Shown: positions 10,084-22,165 of the stretch, piece after piece
How the letters are laid out: every line of letters begins with the position of its first letter
How positions within the stretch are numbered: the first letter of the stretch is position 1
Source of the DNA: Lepiota brunneoincarnata
Taxonomy: Eukaryota; Basidiomycota; Agaricomycetes; Agaricales; Agaricaceae
Reading direction: 5' to 3'
NCBI GenBank assembly: GCA_023014365.1
Contig: JAEBUN010000074.1
Span: 22,253 to 86,252 of the forward strand
DNA length: 64,000 nucleotides
Translations under genes and position numbers: made by a program
The notes under the pieces: generated by a model
What the model was told of the DNA's origin: nothing
The model's database searches: none
Seen by the model: only the letters and a program-made list of their open reading frames with translations

Positions 10084-10351
10084 TGAAGGTCCCCCGGTCT
10101 TTGCAGAGCTAGTCCAGGTCTCCAAGAACTGTTGTTCCGGGGTTTCATCTCCCCATCTCTGTACTTGGGTCTCCAACCTCCCCAACTGTGCTGTAAGCTC
10201 AGCAATCAGTCGGTCTTTAGGAGCTTCAGTAGGTATCGGCAGCTTGACGGAGTTCTGCTGGGACAGCTGAGTTGTCAGAACCTGCTCTAGTTTTATAATT
10301 TGGTCTTGGAGCCCCTTTACTAGGGGATCTTCTGTCATAATGGAGAAGGTA
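10075..10351 (-). pseudogene. Family A gag, C-terminal part
   Basis: Continuation of gag after the second Tc1 insertion (10352-11955). Heptad-like leucines suggest a coiled coil (DQIIKLEQVLTTQLSQQN and LIAELTAQLGRLE). It ends SGF-stop, matching the end of gag in family C, and leads to the -1 frameshift site. Confidence 0.75.
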
Positions 10352-11955
10352 CAGTGACCCACAAAACTGTTCCAATGTTTTGTACTTTTGACTTAAAGTA
10401 GTAATAGCCCAATGAATAAAATGGCTAAATTTGTGAAACTATTTACAAACATAGCAAAATATGTTGTATCTGACCCTGCAAAGTCGCGTTATGTAATACG
10501 TCCAACTTAGGTAATTATGAATTTTGTAAGCATTTTATGTCATTGGAACAGTTTTGTCAATAACATATTATACCAGGCCATCCTATTATTCTAGTACTTA
10601 GAGTAGTCCCCCTTGGCTTTGAGGACAGCTGCTACTCTTTTAGGCATACTTTCAACTAACTTCTGACACTCAGAAGCTGGAATAGCATCCCACTCCTTCT
10701 CTACCCTCTGCCACAACTCCTTTATACCCTTGGGAGGAGATTTATACTCTCCCAGCTTTCTCTTCACATAAGCCTATAAGTGTTCAATGGGATTGAGGTC
10801 AGGTGACTGTGCTGGCCAGGTTAGGAGCCTAAAATGATTTTTTTGAACCATTCTTTGGCCAATATACTCTTGTATTTGGGATCATTATCTTGCTGAAAGA
10901 TGATATCTCAGGGTTTAAGCTTGTACCACCAGAGACTCTTCTTCGAATCCTCCTCCAAAATTTGCACAGATAACTCTGCATCCATCCCTTCATCAATCCT
11001 CACTGCATAGTCTGGGCCATCCTACAGCATACAGCCCCAAACCATCACTAATCCTCCTCCATACTTCAGAGTTTCCTTAACTAATCTTTCACTGAGCCCC
11101 TCTCCCTTCTTTTTCCATATCCACTTCCTCCCATCTGACCCCAAATGATTGATTTTGGTCTCATCAGACTATACAACCATCTTCCAGTCCTCCACAGTCC
11201 AATGCTGGTGTGTCAGAGCAAAATCCAGCCTAGCCCTCCTATGCTTGTCAGAGAGTAAAGGCTTTTCTTGCTTGACTACAGCCTTCATTCCTGCCTGTTT
11301 GAGATGCCTTGCCACAGGCTGTGAAGAGACTGATGTCCCAATGATGGGAGTAAGAGATTTGGCTATATCTACAGCAGTTTCAGCCTTGCCAGCAGAGATA
11401 AGATGGATAACATACCAGATATTGGTGGTAGAGAGTTTTGAAGGATGTCCTCCAAGTGATTTGGTAAGGCTGGAACAATTTTTAGAGGCTAGTCTGGATA
11501 TGGTACTGCATCCAACACCAGTAATTGCCTGAATTTTAGTATAGGAATGATGAGAATTTAGCATAGAGAGGATAGTTTTCTTTAGAGTAGAAGATAATAG
11601 CTTCATGATAAGTGGGGGGATTGAGAGTGATGGGACATGGCTGTCAGCACATCTATTTATATGTCAAAGACACATGGTCACATAACCTTGTTGATTCACA
11701 ATCAATGAAATTATGTGATTGCTTGGATTAGTATCAAAAATCACCATTGACAAAACCATTCCAATGACTTAAAATGCTTACAAAATTCATGATTACCTCA
11801 TTTGGAAGTATTACATAACGCGCCTTTGCAGGGTCAGATATAACATATTTGGCTATGTTTGTAAATACTTTCACAAATTTAGCCATTTTATTCATTGAGT
11901 GATTACTACTTTAAGTCAAAAGTACAAAATATTGGAACAGTTTTGTGGGTCACTG
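10352..11955 (-). mobile_element. Tc1/mariner element copy 2 (1604 bp)
   Basis: Same family as copies 1 and 3, reversed. TA duplicates at 10350-10351 and 11956-11957; terminal CAGTGACCCACAAAAC on both ends. Inserted in the family A gag gene. Confidence 0.95.
10591..11606 (-). pseudogene. Tc1-family transposase, degenerate
   Basis: The N-terminal 145 codons are intact through the helix-turn-helix region and the first part of the DDE domain; a TAG then replaces the Trp of the WSDET motif. Downstream a TGA precedes DIIFQQDND, one base is missing in the run before the ENHF-like segment (a T6 tract near 10840) and a TAG replaces the Trp of EHLW. The second Asp and the Glu region are still recognisable. 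Most decayed of the three close copies. Confidence 0.9.
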
Positions 11956-13304
11956 TATGCCTTTCTCCTTGGCACTCCCGAGTTTTATTAGCTACTGCCG
12001 TTGCTAACTTGTTAAATTCTATGGGATCGTATCCTATCATCGGTTGTTCGCTATACATATTCTGCGCCATTGTCTGTAAGTGGCGGTCAATCCGCTCGAT
12101 CATGGGACCTCTCCCAGTGGGAATAGGTGCCCCATCAGCCATTTTGATTTCTCTATTTTCTAACTTAATTAGACCCTGGGCTATATAGTCTTGGGCTTTC
12201 AAGCAAGAACCCCAGGCGTGCCCAAAGATACCACAAAAGAAACACCCTTTATCCCATACATTTGGGGCGGGATTACTATTGAACGGCCTCGGCCGTTCAA
12301 TAACCGGAGCGCCTTGCTGGTTGAAGGTTTGCATCTTTTCTAGGTAAGCTTTTAGCAACTTTTCTTGGTTATTCAGGGAGTCCTTGACATTAGCCAGTTC
12401 TGATTTAAGCCTGGTATAGTCTTCACTTGTATTTTGAGTAGAGACCTCTTTCTTTACCCTCGCCATTAATTCCTTAGTAACAGTAGGGGCTTCTTCTCTT
12501 TTCACTAACGACCTAGTTAATGTTTTACTGCTGACTAAGTCCACCGCTTTATTGATTACTTCCATAATTTCGTAAGGATCTTCACCCCTTGGTGACTGGT
12601 TGTTCTGTAGAGTACCTTTAATAGTTAACAAATTATTCAAGCTCTCTTGAAAACATTCATCTAACGATTTCGTGAACAATTCTACCAGTTCTCTATTTGT
12701 AACTACGGCCGGCGGAAGGAGGCACTTATTTGCTTCAAGCAGGAATTTTCGCTTGAAAGCTAGTAGTTCTCCTTCCTCATCCATAGCTATGTCTCTGTAT
12801 TTTCTGCATACTTTCATTAAGTTCCTAAATAACCCTGTCTTTCTTTCGACTAGTTCTGGGTATTCTTTATTTAACCTTTCTTGCAGGGTAGCCCAATTGT
12901 TTAACCTTACTTCTTCAAAGGTTTCCCACTCATATCTGACGTCCGGGGATACATAACTGAGCAACCATTTGACTTTCTGGGCACTATCTCGGACATTGGC
13001 CAAATCAAATAGAGTCTCTATATTATAGAAGAATTCTTCTAATTCTTCCGGGTATAAGCCAGACCAATGCGGAGCTTTAGAATCCCCAGGGTGGGGCATT
13101 TTATAGTCCAGCATTCTGTTGACTGCTGGCTGGGGTAGGCTGGTTGAGTTCGGTGGTTGTGGCTGCTGTAACGGTGCCTGAGGTTGCAACAGCTGGTTTT
13201 GGGGCTGTGCTGGAGGTTGTAAAGGATTGGGTTGCTGTAGCGAACTTCCTCCTGAATTTCCTACCAAAGCGTTGGACAGGATATCCTGGATGTGGTTGGG
13301 GAGG
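11956..13304 (-). pseudogene. Family A gag, N-terminal and nucleocapsid part
   Basis: About 450 residues: a Pro/Gln-rich leader, a capsid-like helical domain (FFYNIETLFDLANV, WLLSYVSPDVRYEWE) characteristic of retrotransposon gag, a coiled region, then a single CCHC knuckle CFFCGIFGHAWGSC. The frame is open leftwards to B1 at 13304 and lacks an ATG, so the start codon was separated by the B1 insertion. The C-terminus is separated by Tc1 copy 2. Confidence 0.85.
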
Positions 13305-13925
13305 TGTTATGAACAGTCTGGACTGAGAAGAACAAGAACAACTATTTGACTTTACAAGATGGGTACAGGAAACCACAGACCAGTTGTGAGTGCAAGAATA
13401 TGAAGACAAAGAAGGGGAATACTACAATGCCATGCAGGACCTGGCAAGAGAAGCAGGAATGGAAATAACTCTAGAGGATAGTCTGGAATACCCTGAGAAT
13501 GAAGAAGATAGTCATGGATCAACTGATCCAACCTCCAATATGAATGGAAGCACTGAGAGAATGGAGAGCAAGAATGGAGAAGAATCCATGGAGATAGGAT
13601 TGGGAGAAGAGGACTATGAGTCAGAAGAAAGTGATGGAACATCACACAGCAGTAGAATGGAGAACAAGGACACTGACTCATTGTAATATATAAAATAACA
13701 GTAGGATGCCATCAGCCAGGATGCACATCATGGTCAAGACTGCACAGGACAAGTAGAATGGCCCAATAACCTATAACGAGTATATAGCATCTCATAGGTA
13801 TATAAGGCCTGTACAAGTAAAGATTAAAGCCTCAAGCTTTAATCTTGTTAACAGCAGTCGTTAACCCTCTCTACCTTAACTTGGCGTGTTCCCTCATTAT
13901 ATCATTGAGCATGATCTACTAAGCT
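13305..13925 (+). repeat. 5' LTR-like region of B1 (3' edge unresolved)
   Basis: Highly similar to 18725-19325. Starts TG; contains a TATATAAGG box near 13798 and a CTTTAATC/GATTAAAG inverted pair near 13823-13848. No 3' LTR of this family exists in the window, so the right edge cannot be set. Confidence 0.65.
13798..13806 (+). promoter_or_regulatory. TATA box in B1 LTR
   Basis: GTATATAAGG about 490 bp into the LTR-like sequence; an equivalent box is at 19210-19218 in B2. Confidence 0.45.
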
Positions 13926-14204
13926 CTGCAAGGCCAACCATCTCGGACACCTTGTAGAGTGATTGAAGGCCATCCCCAGTTATCCTTAGATACAGAAGGG
14001 GCACAGATCATAACATTAGATTAAAGCTTCCTTTGGACAACTTCCATTGTACACCCCATGGTATTGGTATGCCTTGTTGCTACCCTTCTACACTGGCAGA
14101 CAATATGTTTATCACTATCTGGGTGCCAACCATATCTGACAACACGCCTTGTCACTGTCCAGTGATACACCCCCATAGAGCAGGCCACCATACCCTCTGC
14201 ACCC

Positions 14205-14920
14205 TTGGTCAGATGCACCAAAAGTGTTGATTGGGATAACGCACCCATAAGCGTTGAATATAGGTTATCCGAACCTTCAAGCATCAATTGGGATAATGCA
14301 CTTGCAAGCGTTGTTTATTCACCTTCACCCCCACTTTCACCTTTGACTTCTTCCCTCTACACCCTGTCTACAAACCGAAATGACCCCCTTTCCACCAACT
14401 ACAAAGAATCTAACAGTTCTGACTGGTCAACAACCGACTCCAAACCCAACTTCACACCCCCTCCACCATGGACCATAAAAAGAAAACAAAACCTATACAC
14501 CTCACTCATTCACCCTCTGGTTCCGCACCATACCCTACACAACCTACTGAGAGAGTTCAACATTGAACAGAAGACCCAGGATACCCAGCATCCCCAGTAT
14601 CAGTTCTTCAATCCCTACCCAAACAACCACCACTCGAAAGAACTGCCACCTCTACCCACTCAAAGCTCAGGGAGCCAATTTAGAGAACATCTGCCCCATC
14701 CTCCAGTCCTCAACCCTCAACAAGTACAAGAACTCATGACAACACTTTGCAACAGGAACCCCCAAGAACATCTTCACCCCTCACATCACCACTTGGATCA
14801 CCAGTACACTCACCACCTCGATCCAGTTCCCCTGTACAACCCAAATCATCCAAAGTTAGCCCCACTACCAGGTCTATTCACACTTCCAATGAGGAATCCA
14901 CAACCTCTGACACTGATGAT
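14205..14920 (+). CDS. Proline-rich leader ORF of B1
   Basis: Frame preceding gag with two copies of a WDNA repeat unit followed by Ser/Pro-rich sequence; codons continue into gag only after a -1 shift near 14745. The same arrangement exists in B2 (19620 onward), with an extra WDNA unit. It may be the N-terminus of gag expressed by frameshift or splicing, or an untranslated leader; undecided. Confidence 0.35.
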
Positions 14921-15847
14921 ATGGCCTCCTCCGCAAAGATCAATGCACCCCCAACCTTTAATGGAGAGACCAACTACTACCGCCTCTGGAAGGACACAGT
15001 ACAATTATACATCGATGCAAAGCCTAGTGCCTTTTCTGATGACAAGACCAAGATACAATTTGCCCTTTCATACATGTCCACTGGCCCCGCCACAATATGG
15101 AGAGGAGCATTCTTGGAATCAAACAAGGAACTTGATGGAAGCCAGACCCTTCCAACATGGAAGAAATTCCTGGAAGGACTCAACACATCCTTTGCCCCAA
15201 ACAATGCCCCTGCAGACACAATGGACAGAATCCACCACCTCAAACAGAATGGACAATATATTGATGATTACATATCCCAGTTCCAGATACTTGCCTACCA
15301 GGCCGACCTTGAAGATGGAGTGGCAGCGGTCAATTATTTCAAAAACAGGCTGGATTGCCCCATCACAATCAAGAAAATTAGCCTCAATCCAGGAGACAAA
15401 CTCAACAACTGGTTCAAGCAAGCTCAAACAGCATATCAAATACTACAAACTCAATGCAACTATATGCAAACTCAAGGAACTCCCTCATTTCCAACAACTT
15501 TGCGCCCTTGCCCATCTAAAGGGAAAAGAAATGCTTTTATGTGCTGTGTCCCACTCCCTTATCAAGCGACAGACCCTAACACAATGGATATTGACCAACT
15601 TGCCAAAGCAGTATACAACCTCGACTTTGAGGACAAGCCAGATCTACTCACTGAGGAAGCTGATGAAGACAAGGAAACTGAAGAAGACAGACTCCACCAG
15701 TTGGTACAGGAGCACACCTGTGAAGCCCTCAACACAATCCTCACAGATGCCCAAAGAAGGGATCTCAAGGAGAAGAGATGCTTCAACTGCTGCAAAACTG
15801 GACACTTCACCTGTGAATGTCCCACCAAGAAGACCATATATTGCTGA
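14921..15847 (+). CDS. B1 gag polyprotein
   Basis: ATG at 14921 (MASSAKINAPPTFNG). About 308 residues: a Retrotrans_gag-type capsid domain (WKDTVQLYIDAKP, FALSYMSTGPATIWRG, LKQNGQYIDDYISQFQ), an acidic linker and a CCHC knuckle CFNCCKTGHFTCEC near the end. It packages element RNA into particles. A closely matching but truncated copy is at 20363-20768. Confidence 0.85.
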   Translation: MASSAKINAPPTFNGETNYYRLWKDTVQLYIDAKPSAFSDDKTKIQFALSYMSTGPATIWRGAFLESNKELDGSQTLPTWKKFLEGLNTSFAPNNAPADTMDRIHHLKQNGQYIDDYISQFQILAYQADLEDGVAAVNYFKNRLDCPITIKKISLNPGDKLNNWFKQAQTAYQILQTQCNYMQTQGTPSFPTTLRPCPSKGKRNAFMCCVPLPYQATDPNTMDIDQLAKAVYNLDFEDKPDLLTEEADEDKETEEDRLHQLVQEHTCEALNTILTDAQRRDLKEKRCFNCCKTGHFTCECPTKKTIYC

Positions 15848-16206
15848 TCCAAACTACCCTGTAATTTGGATGCCAGAAACTGGTTAAATGTGATATCCAG
15901 AAGAAGACAAGCAAGTTATAAGAAGAAGAACTCCCTATACAACATACTAGAAGACGCAAGCAACGAAGAAGTCAAGGACATCTATGAACATTTCGCAAAT
16001 GAATCCAACCACCCAGATGCCCCTCTGGTTAAGGATTTTGCCTAAGGAGACTAGCCACCATGTCTAGCCCTCCACAAAGACCACCTTCCTTTCCTTATTC
16101 ACAAAATGCTATTAATGTCATAAAATTACAGGAGTAATCAGCATGCATAATACATCTACCCTGCCAAATTCAAAAAGACAAAATCACTAAGGAAGGACCC
16201 AAAAGC

Positions 16207-16545
16207 ATGGAACTACTCACCTTACTCAACTCAGGAGCAGTAGGAAACTTCATTGACCCTGGAATGGTCAGACAACACTCATTCAAAACAGTACCCCTTG
16301 ATCGACCCATCAAAGTACAAAATGCCAATGGATCCATTAACAAAAATGGGACAGCTACCCATTATACAACCCTCAACCTAATGGTTAACGGAAAGGATAT
16401 GGAGATCAAACCAAAAGTAGTCTCCCTTGGAAGCCCAAGACTTATCCTTGGATTCCCTTGGCTCACAGAACATAATCCAGACATTGACTGGGACACCAAA
16501 CAATTACGCTGGAGAAACGAATGTTGGAACAATACTATCTTTTGA
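16207..16545 (+). pseudogene. B1 retropepsin with Asp-to-Asn active site
   Basis: 112 residues. The active-site loop reads LLNSGAVGNFID where retropepsins have LLDSG; loss of the catalytic Asp predicts an inactive protease. The C-terminal ILGFPWLTEHNPDIDW is the classical gypsy protease end. A TGA follows immediately (codon after TIF), probably an altered Arg codon, so the link to RT is also broken. Confidence 0.85.
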
Positions 16546-16560
16546 GAACTCATCCAATCT

Positions 16561-18724
16561 ATGGAACCCAATTGGATCTACAACAACCAACTCAACCATA
16601 TCTCTACCCTTGAGCCTACAAGCTTTGAAGAAATCAACTTCAAAGCCTCAGCATCACAATTCCTTGCTGTGCAACATGGAGAAAAGAAGAACAACAACCC
16701 AAGAAAGGTCGTACCTGCAGAATTCCACAAATACCTTCCAGTATTCAGCAAGAAACAAGCTGAACGATTCCCCCCACAATGACCATGGGATCACAAAATT
16801 GAACTCAAGGAATCATTCAAACCAATTGCCATGAAATCCTACCAACTCTCCCTTAATGAAGAGAAGGAACTTGACACATTTCTTGAAGAAAATCTTCAGA
16901 AAGGATACATTCAACCATCTGAATCACCAATAGCCTCACCTTTCTTCATTGTAGGAAAGAAAGATGGAAAGCTATGCCCCTGTCAAGATTACAGGTACCT
17001 CAATGAACATACTGTCAAGAACACATACAACCTTCCCCTCATCTCACACATTCTTGACAAACTCCAAGGATCAAGATACTTTACCAAACTCAACATATGA
17101 GCAGGATACAATAACATCTGTATATGCAAAGGAGATGAATAGAAAGAAGCCTTCAGAACACCCCGAGGATTATTCAAACCTATGGTTATGTTTTTCAGAA
17201 TGTGTAACTCCCCAGCGACCTTCCAAACCATGATGGATTCACTATTCTGAAAACTCATTGATAATGGAGGAGTAATTGTTTACATGGATGACATCCTCAT
17301 TCATGCAAAAATGGAACAAGAACTCTGATGTCTTACAAGGGAAGTACTCAAGATACTTAAAGACAACAATCTATACCTCAAGACCAAGAAATGCGAATTT
17401 GAACATCAACGACTCAAATATCTAGGAGTTATCATCACTCCAGACTCAGTTTCAATGGACCCAGCAAAGCTCAAAGGCATTGCTGAATGGCCAACACCAA
17501 CTACCCCATGTGATGTATGCAAATTTATAGGATTTTGAAATTTCTACTGGAAGTTTATACATCAATACACCACATGGGCCAAACCCCTCAATGCCTTAAT
17601 GTCCAAAACCAAGAAATTTGAATGGACAGAAGAATGCCAGAATGCCTTTGACACCCTCAAGAGAAAATTTCAAAGTGAACCAGTACTAATGGTACCAGAC
17701 CAAGACAAACCCTTTGAAATCAAATGCAATGCATCACTATTCGCATCAGGAGCAGTCCTCCTTCAACATGATAATAATGGAGTTAAACATCTGGTCGCAT
17801 ACTTCTTGAAAGGATTCACACCAGCCAAATGCAACTATCATTGCTCTGAACAAGAACTCTTCACCATAATCCAAGCACTCAAGGAATGGTACCACCACAT
17901 AGAAGGATTGTCTCACAAAACCATTGTATGGTCAAATCATGATAACCTTTGCTGCTGGAGAAAACCCAAGGATCTCAGCAGAAGACAAGCTCAATGGATT
18001 GCTTACATGCAACAATTTGATATTGAGATCCAACACATCCCTGGAAAGAAAAATGGACCAGTGGATGCTCTCTCAAGATGACCTGATCATGAACCCAAAA
18101 TGAAAGACAACAAACAGATTGTTGCACTGCCTGATAAATCCTTCACCCTGGAACAACCACAGCACATCCGCATTATCGACAAAACTACCAAGCATGAAAT
18201 AAAGGAGCTGTGGAAAAAGAAGAAGCAGACTGACATTGCCCAAGAATATGACTCAGGACACCCACATGTTCATGGAAAACTATTTATACCTCAAGACCTA
18301 CATCTCAGACACCACCTACTGCAAAGAGTACATGACTCACCAACCGCAGAACACCCTGGAATTGCAGAAACCACCAGAAAACTCCAGGAGTATGCCTATT
18401 GGCCCGGGATGCAATCATTTGTCAAAAACTACATCTGAGGATGTGGTGCTTGCCAATAATACAAGATCAATTGCCACCCCCTAAAGCCACCACTTTAACC
18501 TATCCCTGGACCCCATTCTACCTATCCATTCTTGAATATTTTGATGGATCCTATCACAGACCTACCCCCAGACAGACCCCATGATTCTATACTGGTTGTG
18601 GTCGACCAGCTTACTGAAGGGGATAATTCTAGAACCCACTGCAAAAACTGCCAACACGGACAAGATCACTGAAATTCTTATCAAACAGCTATTCTCTAGA
18701 TTTGGCCTTCTTGAAAAGGTTCTC
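16561..18724 (+). pseudogene. B1 RT, RNase H and partial integrase
   Basis: RT motifs [24 protein letters not shown] and YMDDILIH are present, so the catalytic box is intact; RNase H follows (FEIKCNASLFASG, where the first Asp is Asn, and CSEQELFTII), then IPGKKNGPVDALSR. The zinc domain (HHLLQRVHDSPTAEHPG ... GCGAC) and first integrase Asp region (ILMDPITDLPP) follow. The sequence stops at FGLLEKV, just before the second Asp, where the B2 LTR starts. Premature stops include TGA at 16780, 17098, 17248, 17327, 17537 and 18436, mostly at Arg positions of the family, plus a TAG at 17140. Confidence 0.85.
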
Positions 18725-19325
18725 TGTTATGAATAGTCTGGATTGAGAGGAACAGGAACAACTATTTGACTTTACAAGATGGGTACAAGAAACCACAGAC
18801 CAGTTACGAGTGCAGGAGTATGAAGATGAAGAGGGGGAATATTATAATACCATGCAGGACCTGGCGAGAGAAGCAGCAATGGAGATAACTCTGGAGGATA
18901 TTTTGGAATACCCTGAGGACAAAGAGGACAGCCATGGATCAACCAATCCAACCTCCAATGCAGATGGAAGTATTGAGAGAGTGGAGAGCAAGAATGGAGG
19001 AGATTCCATGGAGATAGAATTGGGAGAAGGAGATTATGAGTCAGAGGAAAGCAATGGAACATTGCACAGCAGTGAGAACAAGGACACTGACTCATTGTAA
19101 TATAAATCACGGTAGGATGCCATCAGCTAGGATGCGCATCATAGGTCAAGACTGTGGATGACAAGTAGAACAGCCCAACTACCTATAACGAGTATATAGT
19201 GTCTCATAGGTATATAAGGCCTGTACAAGTAGAGATTAAAGCCTCAAGCTTTAATCTTGTTAACAGTGGTTGTTAACCCTCTCTGCCTTAACTTGGTGTG
19301 TTCCCTCTTTATCTCATTGAGCAGT
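18725..19325 (+). repeat. 5' LTR-like region of B2
   Basis: TGTTATGAA start, near-identical to 13305-13925 with small indels. A TATATAAGG box lies at 19210-19218. The 3' edge is unresolved. Confidence 0.65.
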
Positions 19326-19635
19326 GATCCACTAAGCTCTGCAAGGCCAACCATCTCAGGACACCTTGTAAAGTGATTGAAGGCCATCTCCAGTTATCTT
19401 TGGATACAGAAGGAGCATGGATCATAACATTAGATTAAAGCTTCCTTTGGATAACCTCCATCATACACCCCATGGCATCGGTACGCCTTGTTGCTACCCT
19501 TCCACACTGGCAGATGATATGCTTTATCACTATCCGAGTGCCAACCGTATCTGACAACATGCCTTGTTGCTGTCTGGTGATACACCCCTGTAGAGCAGGC
19601 CACCATACCCTCTGCACCCTTGGTCAGACACACCG

Positions 19636-19756
19636 AAAGTGTTGATAGATCATCCACACCTTTAAGTGTTGATTGGGATAATGCACCTGTAAGCATTGTA
19701 TATAGGTCATCCGCACCTTCAAGCATTGATTGGGATAATGCACCTGCAAGCATTGT
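19636..19756 (+). repeat. ~47-bp tandem repeat in B2 leader (length variant)
   Basis: Units built on TTGATTGGGATAATGCACCT; B2 has one more (partly degenerate) unit than B1 at 14225-14312. Confidence 0.6.
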
Positions 19757-20362
19757 TTATTCACCTTCACCCCCACCTTCACCTTTGACTTCTTCCCTTT
19801 ACACCCTGTCTACAAACTGAAACAACCCCCTTGCCACCAACTACAAAGAATCTAACAGTTCTGACTGGTTGACAACCAACTCCAAACCCAACTTCACACC
19901 CCCTCCACCATGGACCATAAAAAGAAAACAAAACCTATACCCCTCACTCATTCACCCTCTGGTTCCGCACCATACCCCACACAACCTACCAAGAGAGTTC
20001 AATGTTGAACAGAAGACCCAGGATACCCAGCACCCCCAGCATCAGTTCTTCAATCCCTACCTAAACAACCACCACTTGAAAGAACTGCCACCTCTACCCA
20101 CTCAAAGCTCGGGAAGCTGATTCATAGAACACCTGCCCCATCCTCCAGTCCTCAACCCTCAACAAGTACAAGACCTCGTGACAACACTTCGCAACAGGAA
20201 CCCCCAAGAACATCTTCACCCCTCATATCACCACTTGGATCACCAGTACACTCACCGCCTTGATCCAGTTCCCCTGTACAATCCAAACCATCCAAAGTTA
20301 GCCCTACTACCAGGTCTATTCATACTTCTGACAAGGAATCCACAACCTCTGACACTAACGAT

Positions 20363-20768
20363 ATGGCCTCCTCCACAAAGATCAATACACCCCCAACCTT
20401 TAATGGAGAGACTGACTACTACTGCCTCTGGAAGGACGCAGTACAACTATACATCGATGCAAAGCCTGGTGCCTTCTCCAATGACAAGACCAAGATACAA
20501 TTTGCCCTTTCATACATGTCCACTGGCCCCGCCACAATATGGAGAGGAGCATTCTTGGAATCAAACAAGGAACTTGATGGAAGCCAGACCCTTCCAACAT
20601 GGAAGAAATTCCTGGAAGGACTCAACACATCCTTTGCCCCAAACAATGTCCCTGCAGACACAATGGACAGAATCTGCCACCTCAAACAGAATGGACAATA
20701 TATTGACAATTACATATCCCAGTTCCAGATACTTGCCTATCAGGCCAACCTTGGAGATGGAGTGGCAG
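20363..20768 (+). pseudogene. B2 gag, 5' fragment
   Basis: ATG at 20363, ~135 codons of the gag capsid domain nearly identical to B1 gag, ending at DGVAV where the family C LTR starts at 20769. Confidence 0.88.
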
Positions 20769-21809
20769 TGAAAAGGTAGAAACATTTGTGGATTTTAAAT
20801 ATAGATGGAGGGCTTGTTCTCACTAAGCTTAGCCGAAATTCAATAAGCTTAAGCTAGTACAAGTGATATGAGATAGATAATGAACAGTTTCGTCTTTTAG
20901 GGTGTTCTGGGGGTGCATTCTGACAGCAAAATTCAAGAGAATAGTGTTTTTAGAGGTTTAACGAACAGCTGTTGAAGTTATCTTAGCCGTACGGTGCAAC
21001 AGTGAAAGGACAATCCCTGTCAATTCAAAGTGCAGGATCTCTAGTCTCTGGTCTCTGGTCTCTGAACTCTGTTCTCTGTCTCTGTCTCTGTCTCTAGCAC
21101 TCTGGAACTCTAAACTCTGTTCTCTGTTCTCTGTCTCTGTCTCTGGGTTGGTCGATGACCAAAGAAATCACACTTAATGACACACACTAAATAGTCCTTT
21201 GAAACCGTTCTTGATCACGGCTTGCAGACTTGCATGTGGAAGCAGGGGTGAGACCTCTTGCTTCTCCACAAACAAGTGCGACCATATTTATATTGTTTAG
21301 ATACATATGAGAGATAGTAAATATGAAATAGAAAACATTAAGCTTAATTGTTACAGGTACTGCAGAATATTTTGGAAGGTTCAGTAGCATTTCTACCTTG
21401 CCCTGGGTTATGGGTTTTTCTCTAATTGACAAATGGCAATCCAGCCAGATGTGTTCTGTGCTTGTCTGCATTATTCTGCGTCCACGCAAGCGTGTTTAAG
21501 CCTCTGGATCAATTATGATTGGAATGCATGGCATATGAGCAATCCCTTGATCCATTGTAATTAATCTCAGTCAGGCAATATGCCAAGGTGCCGGAACCCA
21601 CAAAGCACTTCGTTAATTATGAGTCTTTGACATGTCTAGGGTTTTGGGCATTGGGTGTCACCTCCCAAACGTTGGACATTCCGTTCTGTGGTCTGGTCAT
21701 CATTATTGGGCTTGCTATGGGCGTAATACGCCTGCTGACAGCCACTATGTACATTCTTTAGGTTCCAACAAATCTGAGTTCATCAGCAAGCTGCTCGTAA
21801 GGTCCCTGG
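20769..21809 (-). repeat. Family C 3' LTR, truncated
   Basis: In plus orientation begins TGAAAAGGTAGAAAC and matches 40138-41174 and the reverse of 31448-32484. Similarity ends at GGTCCCTGG, about 264 bp short of the full LTR, and antisense-gene sequence follows at once. Contains a TCTCTG-rich microsatellite at 21040-21150. Confidence 0.88.
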
Positions 21810-22165
21810 ATGCAACCACAACTACCATTTGTCTTATGAGATGCCTGCAATCTATAAGGCGCTCTCCAAATGCTGTAGCCACATTAATCGTGGTCATCCT
21901 GAAGAATCCCACAAATCCAGGACCAAAGAGGCTCAGAACCCATCGTCCACGACTGGCTCTACTTCCTCCAACATTGCTGAAGGCTCTGCTGTCCCCAAAC
22001 ACGTAAGCTTAGTGTTCTTTTGGCTCCAATTGTCTTCTCATGTATAAGCTTAGCCTTGCAAAGGTCGCAAGGCCCCTGTCTCTGCTGCTGTTGCGGTAGA
22101 CACCGATACTGAGCTTGCTGAGAGTATGACCAGTGCTTCCAACTCCCAAGCAACCGGTGCTAACA
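21810..22165 (+). pseudogene. Family C antisense gene, 5' remnant
   Basis: Two coding blocks (about 21810-22003 and 22067-22160) separated by an intron starting GTAAGC and ending GCAAAG or a nearby acceptor. The first block (IYKALSKCCSHINRG and a Ser/Thr/Pro tail) aligns with the second coding block of the family A antisense gene (CYKQLNKFCIKVHHS region). The upstream exon and promoter are missing where the LTR joins. The downstream exons lie beyond the repeat array, at 29603. Confidence 0.5.

Larger units (their letters stand above)
1..13304 (-). mobile_element. Family A Ty3/gypsy-type retroelement, nested and decayed
   Basis: On the minus strand the order is gag, retropepsin, reverse transcriptase, RNase H, integrase, then three small membrane ORFs; a plus-strand spliced gene lies at the far end. 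RT-RNaseH-integrase order is the Ty3/gypsy arrangement. The reading frames are broken by two Tc1/mariner insertions and by point stops. The right end is cut where element B1 begins at 13305: the gag frame is still open there and has no ATG left. The left LTR was not identified, so the left boundary may lie outside the window. No chromodomain is visible after integrase. The same gene order recurs in family C at 20.8-41.4 kb, at moderate protein similarity. Confidence 0.8.
13305..18724 (+). mobile_element. Ty3/gypsy element B1, 3' truncated by B2
   Basis: Starts with TGTTATGAA, an LTR-like 5' end inside family A gag, followed by gag, protease, RT, RNase H and the first part of integrase. At 18725 an identical LTR start begins, and the integrase reading stops between its first and second catalytic Asp. 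Many TGA stops interrupt pol. Confidence 0.88.
18725..20768 (+). mobile_element. Ty3/gypsy element B2, truncated by C
   Basis: Second copy of family B inserted in the B1 integrase in the same orientation. Retains the LTR-like region, Pro-rich leader and the first ~135 codons of gag, then ends at the family C LTR at 20769. Its remaining pol and 3' LTR are not in the window. Confidence 0.85.
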
